Shown here piece by piece: positions 19,232 through 28,423 of a stretch of 64,000 nucleotides of DNA (position 1 is the first letter of the stretch; every line of letters starts with the position of its first letter). Origin of the DNA: Nocardiopsis sp. ATB16-24 (lineage in GTDB: Bacteria; Actinomycetota; Actinomycetes; Streptosporangiales; Streptosporangiaceae). The position numbers and the translations under genes were made by a program. The notes beneath the pieces are model-generated. The model saw nothing but the letters and a program-made list of their open reading frames with translations. It was not told the DNA's origin and ran no database searches. The stretch spans positions 186,001-250,000 of the forward strand of contig NZ_JASCXJ010000001.1 in NCBI RefSeq assembly GCF_030271535.1, written 5' to 3'.

Positions 19232-19741
19232 GTGAGCACATCACCGGAAGACAACGAACCCACCGGACGTGAGCCGGACACGGGCGACGTCTCGGGCACC
19301 GGGGCCGCGCCCATGGCCGAGGCGGCCGGGTCGGAGCGGCCGGACCCCCGGGAGGTCGAGCACACCGAGCCCGGCCCCGGCGGGGCCTTCTCCGCGGAGA
19401 CCTTCGCACTGACCTCGCTGATCCTGCTCGCCGTGCCCATCGTCTCGGGGCAGATCCTGCAACTGCTGACCGCGGTGCTCCTCATCCGGGACCAGACCGT
19501 GGCCGTCGAACAGGTGTCGCAGATGTCCATCCAGGCCGCCGTCAGCGGTGCGCCCGCCTTTCTGGCGGCTCTGGCCGCGGCCCTCTCGCTGGTCCTGTCC
19601 CGCCGTGGAACCCGGCGCTGGGCGCGCTGGGTGGCGTTGGCGTCGCTGATCATGAGCCTGCTGTTGGTGATCGCGGCGATCATGACGTTCGTCCTCATGC
19701 CGACCGGTACCGATCTTCCACCGCCCGCGTTCCCGAACTGA
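19232..19741 (+). CDS. Small membrane protein, paralogue B
   Basis: 169 residues from GTG 19232. Shares with the preceding gene the disordered acidic N-terminus, the GGAFSAETFALTSLILLAV segment, the ILQLL motif and the final RRWARWVALASLIMSLLLVIAA helix, so the two arose by tandem duplication. Like its neighbour it has a -10 (TACGTT, 19220-19225) just before the start codon and no ribosome site. Function unknown; the soluble tail suggests a cytosolic partner. Confidence 0.7.
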   Translation: MSTSPEDNEPTGREPDTGDVSGTGAAPMAEAAGSERPDPREVEHTEPGPGGAFSAETFALTSLILLAVPIVSGQILQLLTAVLLIRDQTVAVEQVSQMSIQAAVSGAPAFLAALAAALSLVLSRRGTRRWARWVALASLIMSLLLVIAAIMTFVLMPTGTDLPPPAFPN

Positions 19742-19772
19742 TCCCGCGGACCGCCCTCGCCCTGGCCGGTCC

Positions 19773-21062
19773 TCAGGCGATCCGGTCGATCACCAGGGGC
19801 CGGGCCCGGTACCGGGGGTCGGCCTCGATGTCGAAGGCGCCCTCCAGGGCCCGGGCCGCGCGGTCGAAGCGTTCGGCCTCGTCGGCGTGCAGGGTGAACA
19901 ACGGCTCTCCCGCCTTGACGGGCTCGCCCGGCTTGGCGTGCAGGGTCACGCCGGCGCCGAAGGACACCGCGTCCTCCTTCCGGGCCCGCCCCGCGCCCAG
20001 GCGCCAGGCGGCCAGTCCCACCTGGTAGGCGTCCAGGCGGGTGAGCGTGCCCGAGGTCGGGGAGAGGACCACCCTGCGTTCGGCGGCCACGGGCAGGGGC
20101 GCCTCGGGGTCACCCCCCTGGGCCCTGATCATCTCTTTCCAGCAGGCCAGCGCGCTGCCGTCCCACAGTGCCTTGGCCGGATCCTTGATCCCCCCTTCCC
20201 CGGGGGTGAGACCGGCGGCGACCAGCATCTCCCGGGCCAGTGCCACGGTCAGTTCCACCACGTCCGCGGGACCGCCTCCGGAGAGCACCTCCACCGCCTC
20301 GGCCACCTCCAACGCGTTGCCGACCCGGCGCCCCAACGGGGTGGCCATGTCGGTGAGCAACGCGACCGTGCGCACCCCGTGGTCGTTGCCGATGTCGACC
20401 ATCGTGCGGGCGAGTTCACGGGCCGAGGCGAGGTCCTTCATGAACGCCCCCGAACCGACCTTGACGTCCAGGACCAGTGCGCCGGTGCCCTCGGCGAGCT
20501 TCTTGCTCATGATGGAGGCGGCGATCAGGGGGATCGACTCCACGGTCCCCGTCACGTCGCGCAGCGCGTACAGCTTGCGGTCGGCCGGGGCCAGCCCGCT
20601 CCCCGCCGCGCAGATCACCCCGCCCGTGGAGTCCAGCACCCGGCGCATCTCGTCGGTGGACAGCGAGGCGCGCCACCCGGGGATCGACTCCAGCTTGTCC
20701 AGTGTGCCGCCGGTGTGCCCCAGCCCCCGGCCCGACAACTGGGGCACCGCCGCGCCGCACGCCGCGACGGTCGGGGTGAGCGGCAGGGTGATCTTGTCGC
20801 CCACCCCGCCCGTGGAGTGTTTGTCGGTGGTGGGTCGGTCCAGGTCACCGAAGTCCAGGCGTTCCCCCGAGGCCAGCATCGCCTCGGTCCACCGACCCAC
20901 CTCGGCCCGGCTCATCCCTCGCAGGAAGATCGCCATGGCCAGCGCCGACATCTGTTCCTCGGCCACTTCGCCTCGGGTGTAGGCGTCGATCACCCAGTCG
21001 ATCTGTGCGGGGGTCAACTCCCGCCCGTCACGCTTGGCGCGGATGACCTCGATGACGTCCAT
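19773..21062 (-). CDS. deoA: Thymidine/pyrimidine nucleoside phosphorylase
   Basis: Cleaves (deoxy)thymidine or uridine with phosphate to base and (deoxy)ribose-1-phosphate. Starting at ATG 21062 (MDVIEVIRAKRDGRELT) it has 429 residues. Signatures: TDKHSTGGVGDKITLPL with the glycosyl-phosphate site, SGRGLGHTGGTLDKLESI, DVKVGSGAFMK, and the C-terminal alpha/beta domain with VTLHAKPGEPVKAGEPLFTLHAD. Last gene of the nucleoside operon, 107 nt behind cdd. Confidence 0.95.
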   Translation of the reverse strand: MDVIEVIRAKRDGRELTPAQIDWVIDAYTRGEVAEEQMSALAMAIFLRGMSRAEVGRWTEAMLASGERLDFGDLDRPTTDKHSTGGVGDKITLPLTPTVAACGAAVPQLSGRGLGHTGGTLDKLESIPGWRASLSTDEMRRVLDSTGGVICAAGSGLAPADRKLYALRDVTGTVESIPLIAASIMSKKLAEGTGALVLDVKVGSGAFMKDLASARELARTMVDIGNDHGVRTVALLTDMATPLGRRVGNALEVAEAVEVLSGGGPADVVELTVALAREMLVAAGLTPGEGGIKDPAKALWDGSALACWKEMIRAQGGDPEAPLPVAAERRVVLSPTSGTLTRLDAYQVGLAAWRLGAGRARKEDAVSFGAGVTLHAKPGEPVKAGEPLFTLHADEAERFDRAARALEGAFDIEADPRYRARPLVIDRIA

Positions 21063-21169
21063 GTCATGCCCTTCTTGGTCGGAGAACGGATCTCCCCGGT
21101 CGCCGCCGATCGGGCGATGGCCGGGGAGGTCGGGGGCGTTCGGGAGCCGTGGTCCCCGGAGAGCACTGA

Positions 21170-21580
21170 CTATGTGAGGTTGTGCGGACCGAAGGCCTGT
21201 GGCAGGACCTGGTCCAGGGTGCGGATGCCCTCGGGGGTGTCCACCAGCATGTGCGGACCACCGTGTTCGAACAGCAGCTGGCGGCAGCGTCCGCACGGCA
21301 TGAGGGCCCGTCCCTGGCCGTCCACGCAGCTGAACGCCCTCAGTCTGCCTCCACCGGAGGCGTGCAGGGCGCTGACCAGGCCGCACTCGGCGCACAGACC
21401 CACCCCGTAGGAGGCGTTCTCCACGTTGCAGCCGCTGACCACCCGGCCGTCGTCGACCAGTGCCGCCGCCCCCACCGGGTAGCCGGAGTAGGGCGCGTAG
21501 GCACGGGACATGGCCTCGCGGGCCGCGTCCCGCAGCGCCGCCCAGTCCACGTCCTTGGGGTCCATCGGGCTGTCGGTCAT
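21170..21580 (-). CDS. cdd: Cytidine deaminase
   Basis: Deaminates cytidine and deoxycytidine to the uridine forms. 136 residues; zinc motifs NASYGVGLCAE (Cys and catalytic Glu) and PCGRCRQ (two Cys) are intact, with APYSGYPVGAA at the active-site entrance. ATG 21580 overlaps the stop of the upstream permease as ATGA, so translation is coupled. Provides substrate for the following phosphorylase. Confidence 0.95.
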   Translation of the reverse strand: MTDSPMDPKDVDWAALRDAAREAMSRAYAPYSGYPVGAAALVDDGRVVSGCNVENASYGVGLCAECGLVSALHASGGGRLRAFSCVDGQGRALMPCGRCRQLLFEHGGPHMLVDTPEGIRTLDQVLPQAFGPHNLT

Positions 21581-22839
21581 GACCTGCTCGCCCTCCACTG
21601 CTTGCCGACTCCGGCCGGTGGACGCAGGCGTTGCGAGGCCAGCGAGAGCACCAGCAGGGTGGTGATGTGCGGACTGTAGGTGGCCAGTTCACGGGGCAGC
21701 GAGTCGGTGGAGAAGTACCACACCAACAACAGGACCGCGGTGATCACACCGGCCGCGGCCAGGCCCTTGCGGTCCTTGCGCACCTGCCACAGCGCCACGG
21801 CCAGCAACGCCACGGCCAGGAGCAGCAGCAGGGCGTGGATGGCCGCGCCTCCGCCCCGCACCTGTAGGGCGTCGGTGTAGCCGAACAGGCCCGCGCCCAT
21901 GGCCAGCCCGCCCGGCCTCCAGTTGCCGAAGATCATCGCGGCCAGGCCGATGTAGCCGCGACCGCCGGTCTGCCCCTCCTGGTAGATGTGCGAGGCCACG
22001 GTGGCCAGGAACACACCGCCCATCCCGGCCAGGCCTCCGGAGACGATGACCGCGACGTACTTGAGGCTGTACACCGGCACTCCGAGGGACTCGGAGGCGT
22101 CGGGGTTCTCACCGACCGAACGCAACCGCAGACCGAAGGAGGTCCGCCACAGCACCAGGTAGGTCAGCGGGATCATCATGATGGCGATGAAGGTGAGCGC
22201 CGACATGCGCATGGTCAGGCCGACGATGAGCGAGGCCACGTCACTGAGCAGGAAGATCCCGCTGTCCATGACCGGAGCGAACAGGTCGGCGACGAAGGGC
22301 AGGCCCACGTCGGGGAACGAGGGGGCCTTGGGCGACTGGGCCGCGCCCGCGCCGGGGACGTCGGAGTAGACCAGGATCGACAGGTAGCGCATCGCACCGA
22401 GCATGAGGATGTTGATCGCCACGCCGGAGACGATGTGGTCCACCGCGAAGGTCACCGTGGCCACCGCGTGGATCAGCCCGCCCGCCATACCGGCGAGCAC
22501 GCCCGCCAGCAGACCCAGCCACGGGTTGTCCGTGGACCAGGCGAAGTAGGCACCGAACCAGGTGCCCAGGATCATCATGCCTTCCAGGCCGATGTTGATG
22601 ATGCCCGCGCGTTCGGCCCACAGTCCTCCCATGGCGGCCAGGCCGATGGGCACCGCGAAGATCAGGGTGGTGCGAATCGTGCCCGCGTCGGTGAGCATGT
22701 CGTGCCCGGTGACGGCCCGCAGGCCCGCCAGGGACACCAGCACCGCCCCGAACAGGGTGAGGAAGCGCCAACGCGCCCATCCTCTGGGCCGCAGCGGCGG
22801 CTTGGCCACCGGCTGCATCACGTTGATCTCCTGACTCAC
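21577..22839 (-). CDS. ABC nucleoside transporter, permease 2
   Basis: Inner-membrane subunit of the BMP/PnrA-type nucleoside importer (NupQ/YufQ-like). About 420 residues with nine or ten hydrophobic stretches; family signatures ERAGIINIGLEGMMILG and SVGENPDASESLGVPVYSLKYVAVIVSGGLAGMGG are clear. GTG 22839 overlaps the stop of permease 1 (GTGA) behind GGAGGGGAGG; an ATG at 22818 after AGGAGATCAAC is an alternative start. The tail ends in the overlap with cdd. Confidence 0.92.
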   Translation of the reverse strand: MSQEINVMQPVAKPPLRPRGWARWRFLTLFGAVLVSLAGLRAVTGHDMLTDAGTIRTTLIFAVPIGLAAMGGLWAERAGIINIGLEGMMILGTWFGAYFAWSTDNPWLGLLAGVLAGMAGGLIHAVATVTFAVDHIVSGVAINILMLGAMRYLSILVYSDVPGAGAAQSPKAPSFPDVGLPFVADLFAPVMDSGIFLLSDVASLIVGLTMRMSALTFIAIMMIPLTYLVLWRTSFGLRLRSVGENPDASESLGVPVYSLKYVAVIVSGGLAGMGGVFLATVASHIYQEGQTGGRGYIGLAAMIFGNWRPGGLAMGAGLFGYTDALQVRGGGAAIHALLLLLAVALLAVALWQVRKDRKGLAAAGVITAVLLLVWYFSTDSLPRELATYSPHITTLLVLSLASQRLRPPAGVGKQWRASRS

Positions 22840-24404
22840 TGCGCCTCCCCTCCGCGCTTGCCGTCGGACTCGGGGGCGGTGTCGTCCCCGCCTTCGGCGA
22901 TGGTGCCCTCGGAGGCCGAGGGGACGGTCTGTGGGTCCTTCCCGGCGGTGGTGCCGAGTTGCTTGCCGATCTGCTGCTGTTGGTAACGGCGACCCCAGCG
23001 GTGCACGACCTCGTAGACCACCACGACGGTGAGCACGATGGTCGCCTGCGAGATGACCGCGATCTCCTGCGGGATGCCGTCGAAGGGCAGGATGCCCGAC
23101 GCCTGACTCAGGAAGGCCCAGAACAGGGAGGCGAAGACGATGCCCACCGGGTGGTTGCGTCCCAGCAGGGCGATGGCGATGCCGATGAAGCCGATTCCGG
23201 TCGGGAAGTCCAGCGCGTAGTAGTGGGAGCTGCCCAACAGCTGAGGCAGCCCCACCAGGCCGGCGACCATGCCCGAGAAGAGCATGGACAGGAACACCAT
23301 CTTCTTGACGTTCACACCGCTGGCCTCGGCCGCGGTCTGCGACTGGCCGGTGGCCCGCAGTTCGAAGCCGAAGCGGCTGCGGTTGAGCATCACCCAGTAG
23401 CCGATGCCCACGGCCACGGCCAGGAAGACGAAACCGAAGATCTTCTGGTCGGAGCCGAGGAAGGTCGCCGGAATGCCCGGCACCCACGACGACTCGGGCA
23501 TCGGCGGGGTACCGATGTTGTTGGTGCTGATCTCCACCGCCAGCCGGTCGGTGCTCAGCAGGTAGGCGGTGATGCCGGTGGCGATCGCGTTGAGCATGAT
23601 CGTGGAGATCACCTCGGACACGCCCCGGGCCACCTTGAGATATCCGGCGATACCTGCCCACATCCCGCCCACGGCCACGGCGGTGACGACGATGAGGATC
23701 TGGCTGAGCACGGGGGGCAGCATGACGTAGCCGCCCACGGCCGCGGCCAACAGTGCGGCGAGCCGGTACTGTCCGTCCACACCGATGTTGAACAGCTTCA
23801 TCTTGAAGCCGATCGCCACGGCGACGGCGGCCAGGTAGTACGTGGTGCCGTCGTTGACGATCCGCACCAGGCTGTCGGGCCTGCTGCCGTACTCCAGCAT
23901 GCGTTCGAACGTGGCCAGCGGGGGGATGCCGCTGAAGTGCAGCACGGCGGCGGTGACCACGATGGCCAGGATTCCGGCGGCGAGCACCGCCGCGAAGGAC
24001 AGCGCGAGCATCGCCGAGAGCCGGTGGAAGAGCACGAACGCCAGGACCGAGCCGAGCAGGGCGCCCAGCGCGGCGGCGACCGGCTCCACCAGGGACAGGT
24101 CCAGGAACCAGGCGGTCAGCAGACCCGCGAGCACCGACAGCACCAGGGCGGTCGGCACCACGAGGGTCTCGTGCAGGACCGTGCCCTCCTCGCGGGCCCC
24201 GCCCGCACCGGCGCGGCGCTCGTCGGGCACCAGGGGCCCGCTCCAGACCACCAGGGCGAAGGCCGCCGCCACACCGATGATCAGCGCCACCCACCACAGC
24301 AGCGCCATGTCCAGGGCGACGGTCAGCACGGTGCCGAGGACGGCCGCGGCGGCCAGTGCCCCGGGGGCGGGCACGGTCATGTTCGGACGGGGAAGCCTAC
24401 TCAT
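22836..24404 (-). CDS. ABC nucleoside transporter, permease 1
   Basis: Second inner-membrane subunit (NupP/YufP-like), 522 residues. The conserved core has FKMKLFNIGVDGQYRLAALLAA and EVISTIMLNAIATGITAYLL, ending with FWAFLSQASGILPFDGIPQEIAVISQATIVL. It is longer than many homologues because of an extra hydrophobic N-terminal region (about 150 residues with four helices) and a polar C-terminal tail. ATG 24404 overlaps the ATPase stop by eight nt. Confidence 0.92.
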   Translation of the reverse strand: MSRLPRPNMTVPAPGALAAAAVLGTVLTVALDMALLWWVALIIGVAAAFALVVWSGPLVPDERRAGAGGAREEGTVLHETLVVPTALVLSVLAGLLTAWFLDLSLVEPVAAALGALLGSVLAFVLFHRLSAMLALSFAAVLAAGILAIVVTAAVLHFSGIPPLATFERMLEYGSRPDSLVRIVNDGTTYYLAAVAVAIGFKMKLFNIGVDGQYRLAALLAAAVGGYVMLPPVLSQILIVVTAVAVGGMWAGIAGYLKVARGVSEVISTIMLNAIATGITAYLLSTDRLAVEISTNNIGTPPMPESSWVPGIPATFLGSDQKIFGFVFLAVAVGIGYWVMLNRSRFGFELRATGQSQTAAEASGVNVKKMVFLSMLFSGMVAGLVGLPQLLGSSHYYALDFPTGIGFIGIAIALLGRNHPVGIVFASLFWAFLSQASGILPFDGIPQEIAVISQATIVLTVVVVYEVVHRWGRRYQQQQIGKQLGTTAGKDPQTVPSASEGTIAEGGDDTAPESDGKRGGEAQ

Positions 24405-25974
24405 GCGCTCCGCCCTCACCTTCGGTACTCGCGTCGTCCCCGCCCAGTCCGGCCCCGGTCATGGCCGAGCCCAGCTGTTCGGGGGTGACGGTGGTCGGAT
24501 CCGCCTGGGCGACCAGACGACCGCGCAGGATCACGTGCAGGGTGTCGGACATGCCGATCAGTTCGTCCAGGTCGGCGGAGATCAGGAGCACCGCCAGGCC
24601 CGCGGCGCGGGCTTCGCGCAACTGCTCCCAGATGGCGGCCTGGGCGCCTACGTCCACACCGCGTGTGGGGTGTGCGGCCACCAGGAAACGCGGGGAACCG
24701 CTCATCTCCCGGCCGATGATGAACTTCTGCTGGTTGCCACCGGACAGGGCGTCGGCGATCACGTCGATGTCGGGGGTGCGCACGTCGTACTCGGCCACGA
24801 TGCGCTCGGAGTCGGCGCGGGCCCCGGCCCTGTCGATCCACGGGCCGCGCACACTGGGCTCCTTGGTCTGGTGACCCAGGATGCGGTTCTCCCACAGAGG
24901 GGATTCCAGGAGCACGCCGTGGCGGTGCCGGTCCTCGGGGATGTATCCCACGCCCGCCTCACGGATGCGCAGGGTGGACCAGTCGCTGATGTCCTGACCC
25001 TCCAGCAGGAGGCGCCCGGAGACCAGCGGACGCATGCCCATGATGGCCTCGATCAGCTCGGACTGGCCGTTGCCCTCCACGCCGGCGATGCCGACGATCT
25101 CACCCCGGTGGATGTCCAGGCCGACCCCGTCCACGACGGTCCGGCCCTCGGAGGAGTGCACGGTGACCCCGTCGAGGGAGAGGACGACGTGGTCGGTGAC
25201 GGTGGACTCGCGCAACTCGGGCACGGGAAGCTCACCGCCGACCATCAGGGTGGCCAGCTCCCGGGCGGTGGTGGTGCCCGGGTCCGCGGTGGCCACGGTG
25301 GTGCCGCGGCGGATGACGGTGATCTCGTCGGCGACGGAGAGCACCTCGTCCAACTTGTGGGAGATGAAGATGACGGTCAGACCCTCGCGCTTGAGTTCGC
25401 GCAGGTTGTCGAAGAGTTCGTCGACCTCCTGCGGGACCAGGACCGCGGTGGGCTCGTCCAGGATGATGGTCCGCGCGCCGCGGTAGAGCACCTTGAGGAT
25501 CTCCACGCGCTGGCGCTCGCCCACGCCCAGGTCCTCCATCAGTCGGTCGGGGTCGACCCCCAGGCCGTACTGGTCGGACAGCTCTCGGATCTTGGCCCGG
25601 GCTCGGCCTCCGATGCCGAAGCGGCGCTCCGCCCCCAGGACGACGTTCTCCAGGACGGTGAGGTTGTCGGCGAGCATGAAGTGCTGGTGCACCATGCCGA
25701 TGCCGTGTCGGATGGCGTCGGAGGGCGAGCCGAAGCGCACCTCCTGGCCCTTGACGTGGATGTGTCCCTCGTCCGGCTTGTGCATGCCGTACAGGGTCTT
25801 CATGAGCGTGGACTTGCCCGCGCCGTTCTCGCCGACGATGGCGTGCACGGTACCGGAGGCCACGGTGATGTCGATGTCGTGGTTGGCCACGACTCCGGGA
25901 AAACGCTTGGTGATCCCGCGCAGCTCGACGGCGGGAGGCTCGGGTGCCCCACCGCCCGATGGCGTGCTGCTCAT
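24397..25974 (-). CDS. ABC nucleoside transporter, ATPase (two NBDs)
   Basis: Energises the importer; 525 residues with two nucleotide-binding domains as in sugar/nucleoside ABC systems (NupO/YufO-like). First domain: Walker A GENGAGKST, Q-loop VHQHFML, signature LGVGERQRVEILK, Walker B TIILDEPTAVL. Second domain: degenerate Walker A GVEGNGQSE, signature LSGGNQQK, Walker B LVAAHPTRGVD. ATG 25974 has AAGGAG four nt ahead, which rules out the longer frame. Two strong hairpins separate it from the lipoprotein gene upstream. Confidence 0.95.
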   Translation of the reverse strand: MSSTPSGGGAPEPPAVELRGITKRFPGVVANHDIDITVASGTVHAIVGENGAGKSTLMKTLYGMHKPDEGHIHVKGQEVRFGSPSDAIRHGIGMVHQHFMLADNLTVLENVVLGAERRFGIGGRARAKIRELSDQYGLGVDPDRLMEDLGVGERQRVEILKVLYRGARTIILDEPTAVLVPQEVDELFDNLRELKREGLTVIFISHKLDEVLSVADEITVIRRGTTVATADPGTTTARELATLMVGGELPVPELRESTVTDHVVLSLDGVTVHSSEGRTVVDGVGLDIHRGEIVGIAGVEGNGQSELIEAIMGMRPLVSGRLLLEGQDISDWSTLRIREAGVGYIPEDRHRHGVLLESPLWENRILGHQTKEPSVRGPWIDRAGARADSERIVAEYDVRTPDIDVIADALSGGNQQKFIIGREMSGSPRFLVAAHPTRGVDVGAQAAIWEQLREARAAGLAVLLISADLDELIGMSDTLHVILRGRLVAQADPTTVTPEQLGSAMTGAGLGGDDASTEGEGGAHE

Positions 25975-26064
25975 CTGTCTCCTTGTGAACTTGCGGCGCG
26001 GTGCGGGCCGGCGGGGCCGGGTCACGGCCGCCGCGGAACGCCCCCGCCGCCTGAGGGCAGCCGA

Positions 26065-26145
26065 GGCGGCACCGGGCCGGGGTTCACCGGCTCGGTGCCG
26101 CCCGTGGGCGTGGCCGCCGCGGATCACCTCCGTGGCGGCCACGCC
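26065..26145 (-). terminator. Two tandem hairpins between bmp and the ATPase gene
   Basis: Stem 26065-26074 with 26093-26102 (plus inner pairs) and stem 26107-26118 with 26134-26145. On the minus strand they lie 10 to 90 nt after the bmp stop. They may act as partial terminator or 3'-end stabiliser, so that the binding protein is made in excess over the membrane parts. Confidence 0.65.
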
Positions 26146-26154
26146 GTGACGAGG

Positions 26155-27204
26155 TCACGGCTCGGACGGGACCTCGATCTCGCCGTCGATGATCTGCTGC
26201 TTGATCTCGTCCAGCTGATCCTGGATCGGGCCGATGGCCTCCGCGTTGGACAGCGTGTAGTCCACACCGCCGTCGGCCAGCTCGAAGCGCTGGATGCCAC
26301 CCTCGACATCACCCTCGGTGGCGGCCTGGATCAGCTCGAACACGGCCACGTCCACCTGCTTGATGGCGGAGGTGAGCACGTAGGGCTTCTGCTCCTCGTC
26401 GGCGTTCTCGTACTGGTCGCTGTCGACGCCGATGAAGGTGAAGTCGTTGGCCACGGCCGACTCCAGGACACCGTTGCCCGAGGCTCCGGCGGCGTGGTAG
26501 ATCACGTCCGCGCCACGGTCGTACTGGGCCTGGGCGAGTTCGCGGCCCTTGGCCGGGTCGCTGAATCCGCTGAAGTCCGGTGGCTGGCTGAGGTAGTCGA
26601 CCTCGACGTTGATGTTCTCGTCGACGTGCGCGACACCGGCGACGTACCCGGCCTCGAACTTGTTGATCAGCGGGGTCTCGACACCACCGATGAAGCCGAC
26701 GTGGTCCTCCTCGGTGGTCAGCGCCGCGGCGGCACCGGCCAGGAAGGAGGCCTGCTCCTCGGCGAAGACCAGGCTCGTGACGTTGTCGATCTCGGGGATC
26801 TCGGAGTCCACGATCGCGAAGTCCACGTCCGGGTACTCGGGAGCGACCGCCTGGATGGCGCCGTCGTAGGCGAACCCGACGGCGATGACGACGTCGTAGC
26901 CCTCCTCGGCCATCATGGCCAGGCGCTCCTCCTTGGCGGAGTCGGCCTCCCCGTCGGTGGGCTCGAAGTCGGTGGTCTCGACGCCGAGCTCCTCCGCGGC
27001 CTGCTCCAGACCACGGTAGGCCGAGTCGTTGAAGGAGCGGTCACCACGACCGCCGACGTCGTAGGCCAGACCGACCTTCACCTCGGAGGCCGAATCCTCG
27101 CCGCCGCCCCCGGCGCCTTCCTCACCCGCGTTGTCACACGCGGTGAGGGCGAGCGCACCGGCCGCCGCGATCGCGGCGAACCTGACTGCGTTACTGCGCT
27201 TCAC
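26155..27204 (-). CDS. BMP family nucleoside-binding lipoprotein
   Basis: Substrate-binding protein of the importer (Med/BmpA/PnrA type). Signal peptide with lipobox ALTAC, modified Cys about residue 23, then a Gly/Glu-rich linker. Family signatures: VGLAYDVGGRGDRSFNDSAYRGLEQ, VIAVGFAYDGAIQAVAPEYPDVDFAIVD, FLAGAAAALTTEEDHVGFIGG, GADVIYHAAGASGNGVLESA and FIGVDSDQYENA. GTG 27204 follows GGGGAG. First gene of the operon; it should bind purine or pyrimidine nucleosides outside the cell. Confidence 0.94.
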   Translation of the reverse strand: MKRSNAVRFAAIAAAGALALTACDNAGEEGAGGGGEDSASEVKVGLAYDVGGRGDRSFNDSAYRGLEQAAEELGVETTDFEPTDGEADSAKEERLAMMAEEGYDVVIAVGFAYDGAIQAVAPEYPDVDFAIVDSEIPEIDNVTSLVFAEEQASFLAGAAAALTTEEDHVGFIGGVETPLINKFEAGYVAGVAHVDENINVEVDYLSQPPDFSGFSDPAKGRELAQAQYDRGADVIYHAAGASGNGVLESAVANDFTFIGVDSDQYENADEEQKPYVLTSAIKQVDVAVFELIQAATEGDVEGGIQRFELADGGVDYTLSNAEAIGPIQDQLDEIKQQIIDGEIEVPSEP

Positions 27205-27499
27205 TTCTCACTCCCCTTACGCCCTCTCAGCGGTCAGCATTCGCGTGTGACCGAACTGAGTTCTGCAGCCGGACGATATCTGTTGGTCGAAACCACATCG
27301 AACTCACGGGCGGAGTTGTTATGAAGGCGAGAGCGTAGCGACATGGGCTCTTACTCGGGAGTCGCCCGGCACACACCGAATGTGGTCGAGATGGCTCGCT
27401 CATTGTGCCCTGCGTCTCTCCGTTCTCCCTCCCCACACGGCATTATCACGTTCGGCTTCTGATCCTTCACCCACGGCGACAAGCGCACATGGGGGCATC

Positions 27500-27513
27500 C
27501 CGGTCTAGACCGG
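27500..27513. promoter_or_regulatory. 14-bp palindrome CCGGTCTAGACCGG, copy 1
   Basis: Perfect palindrome containing the stop codon of the alpha/beta hydrolase and lying about 300 bp upstream of the nucleoside operon. The core GGTCTAGACC is that of DasR-type (GntR/HutC) operators. An identical 14-mer is at 38558-38571. Function not established. Confidence 0.4.
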
Positions 27514-28287
27514 CTTGACCACCCCGGGCTCCACGGGCGTGCCCGAAGATCCGCCTCGGTCGGTGAGGAAGTCGAGCACGGCCTGTTTGAAGGCCTTGGA
27601 GGAGACGGCGTTGGCGTGGTCGCGGCGGGGGATCTCCACGTACTCGCCACCACAGCGCTCGGCGAGCTCGGCGGCACCCCTGGCCAGCGCGTCCCGCTCA
27701 CCGGAGACCAGCAGCACGGGCGACCCCGAGAGCGGGGGGTCGGGCTCGAAGGGCCGTGCGGCCTGCCCCCGCGCGCAGGCGGCCAGTGCGGCGGCGTCGT
27801 TGCCGGGCAGGGCCGCGACCGTGCGGTAGACCACGTCGAAGGCGGTGTCCCCCGAACCGGGGTCCGCCAGGTCCGTTCCCTCGAAAGCGTTCTTCGGGCC
27901 GAAGCCGCCGAGGACCACGCGTCCGACGCGGTCGGGTTCGCTCCGCGCCAGTTCCCAGGCAAGACGCGAACCCATGGAGTAACCGACCACGTCGACCCGC
28001 TCCACGCCCGACTCGTCGAGCATGGCGACGAGGTCGGCGACGAAGTGTTCGGGCAGGTACGCGTCGCTTTCCCGTGGTTTGTCACTGGCGCCGTGCCCAC
28101 GCAGGTCCGGGCCGATCACCCGCAGGCCGGCCGACTCCAGGGCCTGTGTCCATCCGGTGGCGCGCCAATTCATATCGAAGTCGGTTCCGAAACCGTGCAG
28201 CAATAGCACGGGAACCGTGTTCTCCGGTGTCTGCGCGGGAGCATCGAAATAGCGCATCGTCACACCGTCGGCAAGATTCACGGACAT
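27505..28287 (-). CDS. Alpha/beta hydrolase
   Basis: 260 residues of the alpha/beta fold: oxyanion region LLLHGFGTDFDMNW, PDLRGHGASDKP, nucleophile elbow VVGYSMGSRL (Ser), and late IPRRDHANAVSS holding the His. Substrate unknown. ATG 28287 follows AGGGGTTTC and is preferred to an upstream start without a site. It lies downstream of the lipoyl-domain gene, but 136 nt and a stem-loop separate them. In acetoin dehydrogenase systems a lipoyl domain and an alpha/beta hydrolase are fused in AcoC, so the order here is suggestive. Confidence 0.85.
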   Translation of the reverse strand: MSVNLADGVTMRYFDAPAQTPENTVPVLLLHGFGTDFDMNWRATGWTQALESAGLRVIGPDLRGHGASDKPRESDAYLPEHFVADLVAMLDESGVERVDVVGYSMGSRLAWELARSEPDRVGRVVLGGFGPKNAFEGTDLADPGSGDTAFDVVYRTVAALPGNDAAALAACARGQAARPFEPDPPLSGSPVLLVSGERDALARGAAELAERCGGEYVEIPRRDHANAVSSKAFKQAVLDFLTDRGGSSGTPVEPGVVKPV

Positions 28288-28329
28288 GAAACCCCTATCC
28301 CTGTCACTGTGGAATGCTTTGTGATCACC

Positions 28330-28406
28330 AAAGGCCCGTTCAGAGGTTTCTCCCAAAGCCGAAAGACAATGGACTTCGGCTTTTGTCTCTTCCTCCGAGC
28401 GGGCCT
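28330..28406. terminator. Nested stem-loops after the lipoyl-domain gene
   Basis: Inner stem 28355-28363 with 28375-28383 (AAAGCCGAA / TTCGGCTTT) inside an outer stem 28330-28337 with 28399-28406 (AAGGCCCG / CGGGCCTT). Lies directly after the lipoyl gene stop on the minus strand; probably ends the dehydrogenase transcript. Confidence 0.6.
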
Positions 28407-28423
28407 TCGGTGAGCGGCCCCCG

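Noticed and set aside
23842-27324. 1160-residue open frame antisense to the nucleoside importer operon
   Set aside because: Arises from high GC (few stops) opposite four well-recognised genes; its translation is low-complexity His/Asp/Gly-rich and matches no family.
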